This document shows positions 10,739 through 21,105 of a DNA stretch of 38,078 bases, piece by piece (positions within the stretch are counted from its first letter, which is position 1; every line of letters starts with the position of its first letter). The notes under the pieces are model-generated. The model was not told the origin of the DNA, searched no databases, and saw only the letters and a list, made by a program, of their open reading frames with translations. The position numbers were made by a program, and so were the translations under genes. The stretch covers positions 1-38,078 of the forward strand of contig JANBPK010001270.1 of the NCBI GenBank assembly GCA_027579435.1, in the 5' to 3' direction. Source of the stretch: Candolleomyces eurysporus. Taxonomy: Eukaryota; Basidiomycota; Agaricomycetes; Agaricales; Psathyrellaceae.

Positions 10739-13700
10739 TCAAGGAGAGGGAACGATACCTGAAGCAGTCCGATGTCTGTCAAATAATGGAAAAGAAAGAA
10801 GTTTGGTAAAAATATCAGCCACATTAACCGAAGAAGAAACCCAAGTAGGAGTAAGTGTTCCATCGCCAAAGTAGTTCTTAATAAAGAGGTATTTGATATG
10901 AATATGTTTCGACCTTGCTGAGATTGCAGGCGACAATGCTTGGGAAATAGCACTCTTGTTATCAATGAGCATCGGAAATGGGCTAGGAACCTCAAAACCT
11001 GATGTCATCAAAAACAACCTGAACCAGAGTACTCGTTTGGCCGCGTGAACAATGGCATAATACTCAGCTTCAGTGGACGACAGAGCAATGACCCTCTGCC
11101 TAACGCTAGACCATCCAATCAAGGATCCCATAAAGTAAATCGCATAGCCTGAAATGCTGAGTCTGGTCGTTGAGTCTGAAGCCCAATCTGCATCCATGAA
11201 TGCTGCTGCCGCTCTGATGTGGGAGTTTATGGTGTCGTCAATATGCTTTGCTGGGTCAAACATGAAAACATAGTTTCGGGTGGCATATAGGTAGCACATG
11301 ACATGCTTTGCAGCAGCCATGTGCTTTGGTTCCGGTTTTGAAGCATGGTGACCTAGAATCATGGCAACTGTTGCAATATCCAGCCGATAAGTACTGCCTG
11401 CGTATTGATAGGATCCAACAAGGGACTGGTAAGCCTTCGTGAAGTCCTGGTACGGCATGTGATCGGTAAGGATGCCTGGTTTTGAGTCCGGCATATCAGC
11501 AGGCATCATCTCCAGTGGAACCTTGGCAGGATTGCAAGGAAACATTTTCCAGTCTTCCAGGAGAGTCGTGATGAACGGCGCTTGAGAGACCCACAGTCTA
11601 CGGTTTGCCCTGTCCCTATGAATACGCGCTCCCAGAAACATTGATGCCACACCCAAATCGACGACCTCAATCCCCTTTGCCTTTAACTCCCTCAGAAACC
11701 AGAGATACAGGGCGGTGGAGTTTGTTGATGCCAATCCGTCATCAACATGGATAGGGACCAGTAGACGCAATGGTGAGCCATCCAAAGGCATAGGTACTGT
11801 GGCCGGGTCGGGAGACTCCTTCCAAACTCCAATAAAATAGGCATGGTCCACCTCTGATCTCCGCAGCCCAATCGACAACAACGCCTTCAAGAATAAGCAG
11901 TACCACTTGAACGCTGCCTGCTTTAACCCATACAATGCCACACAAAGTTTCAATACCAGTTTAGGATCCGACTCTGGAAAACCAGGTATTTGGCGACAGT
12001 AGACTTCCTCCCGGACCTTTGAGTGCGTGAACGCTTGCTTGATGTCGAAAACAAAAAGTTCATGATCGTAGTAGGCCGTAATCGCATAGGTAGCATTTAC
12101 GCTCTCTTTTGCGGCCACCAGAGAGTGGGTATGATCGTATTCGCCATCACGCTGAGAAAATCCCTGGGCGACCAGTCGTGCCTTCTCCATCCCCTGAATG
12201 ATAGACCCATCTGGATTATATTTGTAGTCGAAAACCCATTTCACCCCCACCAACGATCTACCCTCAGGCCTCTCCACAGGCTGGAATGTTCCACGCTCCA
12301 TCAACTTCGCAAGCTCCCTCCACATTGTGGCCAACCACACTTCCCGGTCAGGACGCCTCATCGCCTCTGCATATGATGACGGCGGTTTTGACAAGTCATA
12401 GGAGGCCATCGCAAGCAGTGGGTCATCATCTCCACCAAACACCTCGCCATCTAAATCCCTAAAACGACCAGCAAAAGTGACCGATGATGGAACTTCACCA
12501 GGATCGTCAAAAATCCTCTTGTGCCCCACCATGCACATGTACGCCTGGAAATCATCCACATAGCCATTCACAGCCTCCACACGTTGCCGGTGAGCCGCAT
12601 CATACTCGTCCTCCACCTCCTCAACTGTCGCAGTACCCCTCTGCGAAGATCCCTGCTCGCAGCCAATCCGCCGATCCTCAGCAAGCATAGCAGTCCCACT
12701 CAGTTGAGACCCAGAACCACTATCCACCACAGTCACCCAACGCATGATATCCTCCGCAACTCCCAACGCCAGCCAGCACTTCCCAATATCCCGTGCATCA
12801 GCCACCTCTGAGCCATCTCCAAATAGGGACACCAGACCGTACTCTTCATCCTCTGCATCACCAACCACCATCGCCGCTTCTCCACCCGTAACTCGTGCCA
12901 AACACGGAGAGCGACGAGGAGGCGGATCCTTAGCTGTCCCATCAACCACAGGAGGTGCCAATGCAACTCAAGTCCTAGGCAAAACATACCCGCCCATTGT
13001 GGACTCATCGAAGATCACATCGTGAGCAAAGACAACCTTCCCGTCAAGTCCCATGACCGTCCATCCGACCCTGTCCGCCTCGTATCCGAGAAAGATAGCC
13101 TCGTAACGCTGCATATCCCCCTTCCGACATAGCTCCGGAGGAATGAGTGGATAGCACCGGCAGCCAAAAACACGCAAATTTGACAAGTCGGGTTTCACCC
13201 CCAGAAGCGCCTCATAGGGCGTCTTACCCGAAGGCTGAGTAGAAGTTGTGATCCTGTTCCGGACATACTGCCCAAACTTCACTGCCCATCCCCAGAACGT
13301 CTGATTCAAACCCGACGCAATCATCAACACAGCCGCTGAATCCTGAATCGTCCGAATGTACCTCTCAGCCTTCCCATTCTGCTGGTGCGCGTAGCGAGCT
13401 GTCACTTGGTAGGAAATCCCCTGCAGCCGAAAGTGCTCCTCCAACACTCCCTTACACAATTCCGCAGCCCCATCAAGACGAACCCGAACAACTCGCTTCT
13501 CAACCAAATTCAAGAACCTAGCCTCCACAAACTTGAAGAAAGCAAAGGCCCTATCCCTCATCTTCAGTAGACACGTCCAAGCGAAATTTGTAGCGTCATT
13601 GAGAAGAACAATGAAGTAACGGCAGCCCATAGTGCGAACTGGGAACGGGCCACAGATATCGATGTGTATGAGTTCTCCAGTGAGTTGATACCGATGGCCA

Positions 13701-14616
13701 TTGTTGTCAAAAGGAGATGCCGGGTAGTGGCCCTGGATACAGGCGGTGCACTTGAAGTTGAGATCCATGTCGGTGGATGTCACACCAGTAGCCACCTTGC
13801 CCTGGAGGATCGACCATACACATTCCTGGCTGGGATGGCCCAAGCGACAATGCCACAGAGACGCAGTAAGCTTCAGAGGCATGAAAGTGAAATGGCCTCC
13901 AGCAGATGCTGCCACCCCAGCCACATCCTTGTCAACCAGGAAGGCACAAGGACAGGTGATGTCCGGAGGAGCAGGCAGGAAATCACATGCAATCACTGAC
14001 AGACGACCAGATCGCGGCAGAACAAGAAAAGAGGTAGGGCAAGATCCAGGTTCGTGTCGCCAGCAAACAGTGCGCTTGTCCGAGAACACTATCCTCCACT
14101 TCAACACATCCGTGAGGGCACCGACTGAGAGCAGGTTCACCGGACAAGTCGGCACATAGAGACAATCCTCTAACTCAACGGCCATCAAGGAGCCATCGGT
14201 CAAACGAACAGAGAATTTCACTGTCCCCTTCCCGTGCACGACCAACGGTTTCGAGTTCGCAGTCCCAACGTGTAGACGGACGGGTGTGAAATCGTGGAAC
14301 CAAGACAAGTCGTTTAAAACATGGCGGGTGCATCCAGAGTCCACCACAGCATTGAACGGAGCTCGGCAATCCATGCTAGAACTCGTAGTCATGGCGAAAT
14401 GTGTTTCGATCCCGGTCTCGTAAGCAGCAGAAAGCAGGTTGTATTCTTCTTCGTCAACCACGTAGGACATGTCGGTACTTTGCATCGAAGGGTCTAACTC
14501 TATTGCCTGTGCACTGGCAACCAACGCCTCCATCTTCTGCTCCGCATCTCCCTCATATCCTTCGGAAACGTCCTGCTCCAAAACCCCATCCGCCAGGTAA
14601 CCACAATTGAAGGAAG
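10739..14616 (-). pseudogene. copia-1 pol: protease, integrase, reverse transcriptase, RNase H
   Basis: A continuous minus-strand frame from the solo LTR to the TGA at 10741-10739, broken once by the TGA at 12970-12968 (PRT stop VALAPP). Domains in order: aspartic protease with VVDSGCTRHVL; integrase zinc finger HCRLGH..CTAC; integrase core with IDICGPF, RVRLDGAAEL and NGKAERYIRT as the D, D, E blocks; a GKTPYEAL..LRVFGC tail; RT with GVKWVFDYKYNPDG, KARLVAQGFSQ, FDIKQAFTHS and IHVDDGL; RNase H with DADWASD, ALSSTEAEYYA and DNKSAI; and a C-terminus VNVADIFTKL. The catalytic RT motif is HVDD rather than YVDD/YIDD; I think this is a normal variant in agaricomycete copia elements. Stop aside, the enzyme cores look complete. 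Confidence 0.9.
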
Positions 14617-15179
14617 TGTTGAACAGCCATGTTCGCAGAAGAGGGCAATCCTACTGAACTCGCTATTGCAAGTACAGGGGAATAACCTGCGCAGAAACGT
14701 AGCCCTAGAATACTGAGTATGATTTGACATCATACCTTGCTTGGTGCTTTGATGGAGGGAGAGGGGTTTGTTGATGCTGAGTGTGCTGTAAGCGTGTGTA
14801 GAAGAGTACTTGGTAGTACAAGTTGTTCACTAGAAACTAGCTACTACAAGAGGGCTATTTATACGTTTCTACTATGTGACAGTCACGTCACAATAAGTCA
14901 CTCAACTGGTCTGTGCGCCAGTTGGCTGACTGAGCATTGCGTGCTTAGCACGTCATGCTGACTGAGCCTATGACGTAGTACAATAGGCTACTGACTAAGG
15001 GTGACGTAGTATGATGTACATGAAACATGATATCTACGTATGTCGAACTTCTGGCCAAGTCCAGACCTATCTAATAATAGACTACTACGTGTAACTACGT
15101 GTCCATACGTGTACTATGTCACGTGATAGGTAAGTGATTAGGCGCTGGATAAGACGCCCATTTCACCTAAAGTTCAACA
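14617..15179 (-). mobile_element. solo LTR (563 bp) inserted between gag and pol of copia-1
   Basis: In the minus direction it starts TGTTGAACTTTAGG and ends GGCTGTTCAACA, so its tips form TGTTGAA..TTCAACA. It is flanked by perfect 5 bp duplications, GGAAG, at 14612-14616 and 15180-15184. Nothing internal is left, so this is an LTR-LTR recombination product. A TATA box lies at 14855-14863 (TATAAATAG on minus), setting its orientation. It shows eleven ACGT cores and the palindrome TCACGTGA. It is unlike the LTRs of copia-1 and copia-2, so it belongs to a third family not otherwise seen here. Confidence 0.92.
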
Positions 15180-17090
15180 GGAAGGACCAGCTTTGTGATG
15201 ATCACCCCCAGGCTTGAGGCACTGTGCTTTCGTATGACCCGGTATCTTGCAGTTCTCGCAAACAGCACTGGAGAAATGCGCTCCCGGAACCTGACTTTGA
15301 GAGTCCCTGGAAGGGAGGCCAGACACACCCCCAGCAGCAACCGGCGGACGAGAAGGTGCCATGGCTGCAGCAGCGACAACCGAGGACGAGAGCTGGCAAG
15401 ATTGAGGAACAACCATACCAGGGCGGGAACCAACAGGAGGGGCCGGCAAGGCATGACGAGGGGGGTGACCAGCACGAAACGAGGAAGCAGAAAGCTGGCA
15501 ATGATGGTCGAGCACCGAGTCAGCCCAGACCAACACATTCCCAAAGCCCAGATCCGCAATACCTGCACCAAGGTCCCGCTTCAGCCGACGGAAATCATCC
15601 AGGAGACAGATAAACTCCGGCTGAGGCAGGGCTTCCAACAGGACCTCGATTATGAGAGCCGCAGGTACACTCATCAAGGACTCCTCCACCTCCCGAACAG
15701 CCTGCACATATGCATCCACAAAGCCCGGAACAGAATCCACTGCAGAGCAGACCATGCAACGCGCCTTCTCCCAGACCATATTCCCCGAGTCCCAGCTGCC
15801 ATGACCATAACGATCAAACAAAACAGCATAGAGATCACGAGCGGTGTACGTGCCCTTCCGACGAGAGAGATCACCCAGAAGGAGTCAGTAGACCTGGGCA
15901 GAGACCACCAAGCCCAAGACTTCCCTCGCAACCATGTCCAAGTCCTCCCAAGCTACCAGCGCCACCGACTCATCCAGCGTAAGGACACCAGAGCAATCCG
16001 GGGTAGGAACCGGACGAAGCCAGGCAAGGGTGCCCGGAGGAACATCATCATCCAAGGGGAGGATGAATCCAATAAGTCGCCACTGGGCCAAGATCTGCCA
16101 AACAGAGTGATCCCACTCCCGCCACTGAGCCCGTCGAGAAAGAGGAGTAATGTGAGAAGTAGAGGGACGAATATGTTTGCAAATTGATGCCATAACAGAA
16201 TAAAACGGATTCAAAGTGGAAGGGGAGGTACGAGAAAGGTCAAGAAAACAAGTAAAGAAATCAAAGGAAATGTGATCAAAAGGTAAAACGGCCGGTGATT
16301 CATCCACACGGCAAGAAGAGGATCCTCCCCCAGCCGGAGCATCCCGTCGGGCAAACATACAAGGACGGGCCATGTGCGGCGGAGGATCCCTTTCGAAAGT
16401 CGAAGAGGGAACACTCCCGCCTGAAGGGGGAACCATGACAGGCTCCTGTATAACAGGCTGGGTGTCCTTGTCGAGTTTAGAGGCAACAGGATTTTTAGAA
16501 AGAGAAACAATAGCTAAGAGAAGTTCAGGTGGCACATCCGCACCGGTCTGAAGATAAGTAGAGGCAAGCTGGCACAAGGCCTGGGTCGTGGATTCAGAAG
16601 AGCTCGGAGGGGCTGCATAAGGCACAACCCGACCAGAGCCACTCCCAGTACCAGTATTACCTGTCGAAGAATGAACTGCCCATCTAGCAGTAAAGTCACC
16701 ACCAGCTGGACCTGAGACAGTAAAAGAAGAACCAAGAGCCCAACGGCCTGTAATAGTAGGAGGAACAGTAAAAGCAGAAGCAGAGCTACGGCCAAAAAGA
16801 GTGGAGACAGGAGTGGACGAGAGCGGGGGTGATACAAGGACAAAAGGGGTGTTAAGAATCGTACCTGTGGCCCGCTGCTACTGCTGGCGAGCCTCCAGAT
16901 CCTCCCGCTGTTGGTCTTCATTGTCATAAAACTGCTCCGACTCGCTTCCACTGGTCCGGTCGAGATTGTCCATGTAGCCATGTCATCCACCTATAGTAGA
17001 ATTATTCGAGATAGAAAGGGAAACACCATCGTGGGTGTCAGATTGGTTGTTGGTTGGAGCCTGTGCTCTGGTCCCGAGTCCTGTTGACAT
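15174..17090 (-). pseudogene. copia-1 gag part of gag-pol, with three internal stops
   Basis: The frame opens at ATG 17090-17088 (MSTGLGTRAQAPTNNQ). It runs through stops at 16985-16983 (TGA), 16880-16878 (TAG) and 15887-15885 (TGA) without changing phase. After the second stop come a Ser/Thr/Gly-rich stretch, a helical capsid-like region (16625-15888) and a C-terminal CCHC zinc knuckle CENCKIPGHTKAQC (Cys-x2-Cys-x4-His-x4-Cys) near 15243-15202. The knuckle binds element RNA in this family. The TGA at 15176-15174 is created by the inserted solo LTR, whose first bases supply it. Removing the LTR and one target repeat joins AGPS to FNCGYLADG and continues into protease. An alternative start at 16973 (MDNLDRTSGS) would avoid the first stop. 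Confidence 0.85.
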
Positions 17091-17233
17091 CGGTGGGAAA
17101 GTTGGGGACGTTACACGTCGAAAACAAGACTTTTACGAGAATCGCCTTTGGGCGGGCTGATGAAACAGCGCCCAGAGGGGATTTTAGGGCCTGAAAAGGT
17201 ACCGAGATCTCACCGAGCACTTAGATAGTGACG

Positions 17234-17247
17234 GCAGGGCTCATAAC
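17234..17247 (-). other. copia-1 primer-binding site (initiator tRNA-Met half-molecule type)
   Basis: Immediately inside the 5' LTR the minus strand reads AGTTATGAGCCCTGC. GTTATGAGCCCTGC is the complement of GCAGGGCUCAUAAC, the anticodon stem and loop of fungal initiator tRNA-Met (CAU anticodon). It is not complementary to a tRNA 3' end. Drosophila copia is primed by a cleaved 5' half of that tRNA, and the same mode is inferred here. The second copia family in this window has the same site. Confidence 0.75.
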
Positions 17248-17248
17248 T

Positions 17249-17485
17249 TGTCAAGGCTAGGCACCAAAAGGTGAGCTCAGAAGAAGGAAAGAATCTAATA
17301 AGATAGCTACCTAGGCACCAAAAGGTGCTAGTACATGAATCAGCTATAGTAGATGAATGGAATGAAGGAGGTACTCACAGCTCAGAAGAAGGAAAGAATC
17401 TGAGCTGTGAGGACGAATGCGAATGGAATTTATCTACATAGTCTGATCAGCTGATTGCGAATGAAGCTCCGAATGAAAACCAATA
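17249..17485 (-). repeat. copia-1 5' LTR
   Basis: A 237 bp LTR, nearly identical to 10437-10674. It differs by AAGATAGC for AAGGTAGC, AAAAGGTG for AAAAAGTG and GACGAATG for GACAAATG. It should carry the promoter for minus-strand transcription, though no strong TATA box is evident. Confidence 0.9.
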
Positions 17486-17490
17486 GGGTC

Positions 17491-18317
17491 TGCATTCAGA
17501 CCAAATACTTTCTCTACAAAGGTAGCAAAGAAACAACACCTGGTATGCACAAAACTTGGGCAACAATGAGATTGGCTCATAAAGAAAACATGCAGCACTG
17601 GATCCCACTTCTCAAGCTGATCCTCCTTGAAACAGAAGCGTCGTTTGAGTACACTGCTTTTTGGAGGCCTTGCGCTTCTTGTTGGTCTTGCGCTCCTTGT
17701 CAGTCTTATCCCTGTCGTTCTTGCTGGTCTTGCCTTTCTTGTCAGTTCTTGTCATTTTTTCCCTTCTTTTCCTTTCTGTCTTTGCTGTCTTTCTTGTTTC
17801 TCTTGTCCTTCCTGTCCTTCTCTCCTCCCAGCTTGGCCTCCTGTGCTGACTTGACTTCCTTCAAATCATACCAAACCGAAGAGAAAATCGGAGTGTTGGT
17901 GATGTTTTGCAGGGTGACGAGACCATCTGGTTTGTTGGGGAGCTGCTCCCAGGTGGTGAAAGGCTTCACATGCATCAAGGTAAGCTGGAAGCAACTTTTG
18001 TAGCCTTTTTTTTTTGGAGAACTTCTGCAGTGAATCAAGGATGGATTTTGTAGTGCTCTCCTTAGGTTTGATGTGTTCAAGAAGCCATAGCTAAGTGGTG
18101 TAGTATGCCATGCCCCATGCGCCTCTGTTGGGAGTGTACGTGAATAACCCTGCTACGATTTGCTGGTGGGCAGTGAGGCTGAAATCCAGTTTATTTTTAA
18201 AGAAGTCTGACTTTACACAGGCTGAAACCAGCTTACCTAGAGTCAATATAATATCAGGTCAGTAGTACTAGTTGAAAGTTTGGAGTACACACTCATGGTT
18301 ACCAGGTGCCAATCATT
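17491..18317 (-). pseudogene. lysine-rich coding-like relic, family unknown
   Basis: The minus strand has an open stretch (18080-17742) with KPFTTWEQLPNKPDG, LVTLQNITNTPIFSSVWYD and a long Lys/Asp/Glu tail (KDRKDKRNKKDSKDRKEKKG). An upstream frame gives LLEHIKPKESTTKSILDSLQ, separated by a frame change. It looks like a real but decayed protein with a conserved centre and a simple-sequence tail. Copia-1 inserted just beside it (17486-17490). The function was not recognised. Confidence 0.35.
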
Positions 18318-18380
18318 GCTCTCATCCTCCTCACCGCTCTCATCCTCCTCACCGCTCTCATCCTCCTCACCGCTCTCATC
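18318..18380 (+). repeat. 18 bp tandem repeat
   Basis: Three perfect units of GCTCTCATCCTCCTCACC at 18318-18371, a partial fourth, then degenerate relatives to about 18440. On the minus strand the units encode (D/E)ESGEE repeats inside an acidic open frame (18524-18243). This may be the low-complexity part of a decayed protein or simple satellite expansion. Confidence 0.8.
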
Positions 18381-18440
18381 CTTGTCACTTTCATTTTTCT
18401 CACTGCTCTCATCCTTTTCACCACCCTCCTTGCCACCCTC

Positions 18441-18912
18441 TTTGCCATTGCCTTTGCCATCCCTATCTTCATCATCTGAATCCTCCTCCGTGTCCATCAC
18501 ACTTGTGAGTAAGTTCGACTTCATGTCATCGCTGTCATACTGGCTGCCATCATCTGAATGGGAGTAATTGAAAAGATGAAGCAGCTTTTGGACTCAGCTG
18601 CAAACAGGGCTGTAGATGCCTTGCGCATCAACAGTAGAACCAAGGAGCACAAAGTGTGCGATGAGGTTGCAGCACTGGCTGGCACAGTCTTTGCGGTCAC
18701 TCCTCAAATCAACCTTGACCTCTGGGTCCAAACACCCCTTCAAGTTCAAGTTGATAGTAAGGAGACCATTTGCTGTAAATAGCAAGACTAATTGCTGGAT
18801 AAAAAATAAAATATTGAATGCGACTGTGTACCACTTTTGAGCATAAAATGAAAAGCCTTTGGTAGAACTCTATTACAATTCCTTGGACTTGTCTCATGAA
18901 CTCTCTAGTTTC
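18441..18912 (+). other. coding-like stretch, unassigned
   Basis: A short plus-strand open frame (18558-18782) reads EKMKQLLDSAANRAVDALRI and VCDEVAALAGTVFAVTPQIN. It has coding-like composition, but no family was recognised and no splice sites could be fixed. The rest shows no feature. Confidence 0.2.
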
Positions 18913-19399
18913 TGTAGCTCCTACCTCATGTACACCTTGTGTTTGCTTTATAATTACCTCATGTATGCTCTATGAACTCATATATGACCTTATGACCTTA
19001 TGACTAGTATTTAGTGTTTCAGTAGTGCATGTTTTTCATTTAGCTTATTTATAGTTTCATGTTGCTAACTGATACTTTAATATTGCTGATTAATGCTACC
19101 ATGCCTTTTACATGAGGCATATAGTATATAAGTAGGCTAGGATAATCTGTATTTCTCAGCTTGTTCTTAATAGAACCCATCTGGTGAACTCCAGAACCTA
19201 GAATTACTAAGTTAAACTTAGTGCTTGAACCCCAGAACAAACTCTTCGTCTGAACTTATATGAAAGCCTTGTATAAGCTTGAACTTAGTTTTGTAAAAAG
19301 CCTCACAAGACCTAAACCAGCATTGCACACAAATCGAATCTTGTGTTAAGAACTTGAATACGTTTCACTTCTATATCCTTTAGGAGTATTGACGTAACA
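18913..19399 (+). repeat. candidate LTR remnant
   Basis: A segment beginning TGTAGCTCC and ending GACGTAACA is AT-rich and contains a TATA-like AGTATATAAGTAGGC near 19130, followed by CAGCTTGTTCTTAATAG. This layout is typical of an LTR promoter. I could not find a matching 5 bp target duplication (left GTTTC, right AACTC), so the ends may be wrong or the element old. Confidence 0.25.
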
Positions 19400-21105
19400 A
19401 ACTCAAAGGAAAGGTCGTTTGAATTCTCAATCCTAATGAATAAATGAAAACAGTTGCACTCTTCTTAGGTCTTTTCACATAAGAAGCGACACTTGAAGAA
19501 GATGTGTTTGAGGTTCTTCAGTGCTTCGTGCACCTGGTCAGCACTATATGCAAGTCTTCACCTTTTGCTTAAACAGAGGGCTGACTATATCAACCTCGCA
19601 GTCAGAAGACATGCTGCAGAAAGAAATAAAAAGAGCAATGGCAGCATTGTAACCTCCCAACATCATATAAGTAGAGCCAAATGATACGGCGCCGGAAAGC
19701 TAGAACCACCCTTTAAATGACCAATTTTCTTTGCGCAGCAAACAAATACATGCTTTCCATTGGCTATCCCAAACAAGGACAAGTCATTTAAACATTTTGC
19801 CACCATTTGCATAGCAGTCTAGGTATCTATTAGTGTGTGAACTAAAAAACAAACTTATTTCAAATTCAGTTTCAATCAACAACACCGTTAATGGCAGCTT
19901 GGCATGATCGTAGCTCTACAATCCAGTTTATTGCCAATCACACTCAGCTCCATGCAGGTAGTCCTTAACCTGTCTTTCCACNTTTTTTTTGGATATTGGA
20001 ACAATGGTTTTTGTAGATCAAGGGTGTGAATATGTATCTACCTCAATGATGCACTTGCAGCGGTTGTGATTCTCAGCTAAATTTGGCTTAGTTTTATTTT
20101 GACAGTGCTCTATAACTAAAGAAAAATCTTGGATGGAGATTGTTGCAAAATCCACTGTTTGATTAGTGAGGTAGCAGAAGCAAAAAACAGAAAGATCTAG
20201 TCTATCGTTTTGCAGGTAGCTATAACTGCAAAACAATAGATCAAATTGCACTTTCTTTTGCTTTTGAGATCTGTTTAGCCATGGAACGGTAGCACATTCA
20301 ACCGAACACTTGAATAGAACATAGTTGGTTGTGAAGTGAGTCACATAGAATTACATATACAGCTGAAATATCTGCTCATACTCTACCTTTCACCACACCA
20401 TGGCCATTGGTACTTGTTGACACATGAGCAGAGGTTCATTTTCACTTGTATAGAATAGAATGTAGAATGGCAGTCTGTTGACTGAATGTTGAACAGTCAG
20501 TACACCAAATTCGGTAAGGCTTGAGGACTATGTTTGTACAGCTTCCAAATATCAAAAGTAAAAACAAGTGAGGGTTTATTGTTTTGCAGTTAGCTGTACT
20601 TCTAGAGCAAATAATACGAGTTAATTCAGTATTGATAGATCGAATTGCTTTGCAATTCTTTTTCAATGTTTGTTTGGCTGTGGAACATCCTGATGAGAGC
20701 AACCACCACCTCTTCACTGTAATACTTTTTCAATTTATGGAAATGAATGTTTCTTCAGGCCAAAGTAGNAAAAAACAAGACATTGATATTGAAGTTGACT
20801 ACAGCTACATGTTATGCCCATTTGACATTGTTTGTTAGCTTATTTCTGCAAACAGCTGTAAATTACCAGAACGGTACACTCAATTGCAAAAACCCTCAGT
20901 CCTTTGCTTGAAGCCGCCTAAGAGGAGGTGCCTTTGGAACTATCACAGTTACTGCTATCTATGGCCTGCCAAACAAGATTGATGAGGTAAGCATTGAGAA
21001 CGAGCAAATGTATGTTAGAGAAGAAGTTGCGGTGATATGCAGGTAGCAAACTAGAGCACTCTAACAATAAAACTATAGAACTCTAACCCACATATACAAC
21101 CATAA
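19400..21105. other. gene-poor stretch with a loose internal duplication
   Basis: No gene is supported. Segments near 20195-20290 and 20575-20690 share an order of words (GTTTTGCAG, TAGCTG/TAGCTA, GATCGAATTGC/GATCAAATTGC, TTTTTCAATG-like, TTTGGCTGTGGAAC/TTAGCCATGGAAC), so they look like an old direct duplication. A short frame near 20930-20988, GAFGTITVTAIYGLPNKIDE, ends at a possible donor, GTAAGC. Ns at 19982 and 20769 adjoin T and A runs. Confidence 0.25.

Larger units (their letters stand above)
10437..17485 (-). mobile_element. Ty1/copia retrotransposon copia-1, full length, inactivated
   Basis: A complete 7.0 kb element on the minus strand. It is bounded by 237-238 bp LTRs (10437-10674 and 17249-17485) and by a perfect 5 bp target duplication, GGGTC, at 10432-10436 and 17486-17490. 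The order PBS, gag, protease, integrase, RT, RNase H, polypurine tract marks the Ty1/copia group, where integrase precedes RT. The LTRs differ at about three positions plus the N at 10508, so insertion was recent. Gag-pol was one frame running from 17090 to 10739. It is now broken by four stop codons and by a 563 bp solo LTR at 14617-15179. Without that LTR and one target repeat the frame is 1,928 codons including the terminal stop. Confidence 0.93.

Noticed and set aside
10715..10740. A-rich run as a poly(A) tail of a retroposed gene
   Set aside because: It lies in the 3' untranslated part of copia-1 between the gag-pol stop and the polypurine tract, on the wrong strand for a tail.
11760..11790. 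HVDD in place of YVDD in copia-1 RT as a killing mutation
   Set aside because: The two aspartates are intact and I believe His at this place is usual in agaricomycete copia elements.
15195..16187. 330-codon plus-strand open frame
   Set aside because: It runs antisense to copia-1 gag, with an Arg-rich composition and no motif.
12968..16985. Stops in copia-1 as programmed readthrough or selenocysteine
   Set aside because: Four stops of two kinds at unrelated places, including within the first 36 codons. No known element needs this, and decay by transition explains them.
16514..16990. Leu-rich, membrane-like 158-codon minus frame
   Set aside because: It is a shifted frame of copia-1 gag; the true frame starts at 17090 and stays in phase with the zinc knuckle.
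17627..17854. Hydrophobic plus-strand frames resembling a membrane protein
   Set aside because: They are the antisense of AAG/GAC-rich simple sequence (Lys/Asp tail of the 17742-18080 relic).
18913..19399. A confirmed solo LTR here
   Set aside because: It is kept only as a weak candidate, because several choices of ends gave no matching target duplication.
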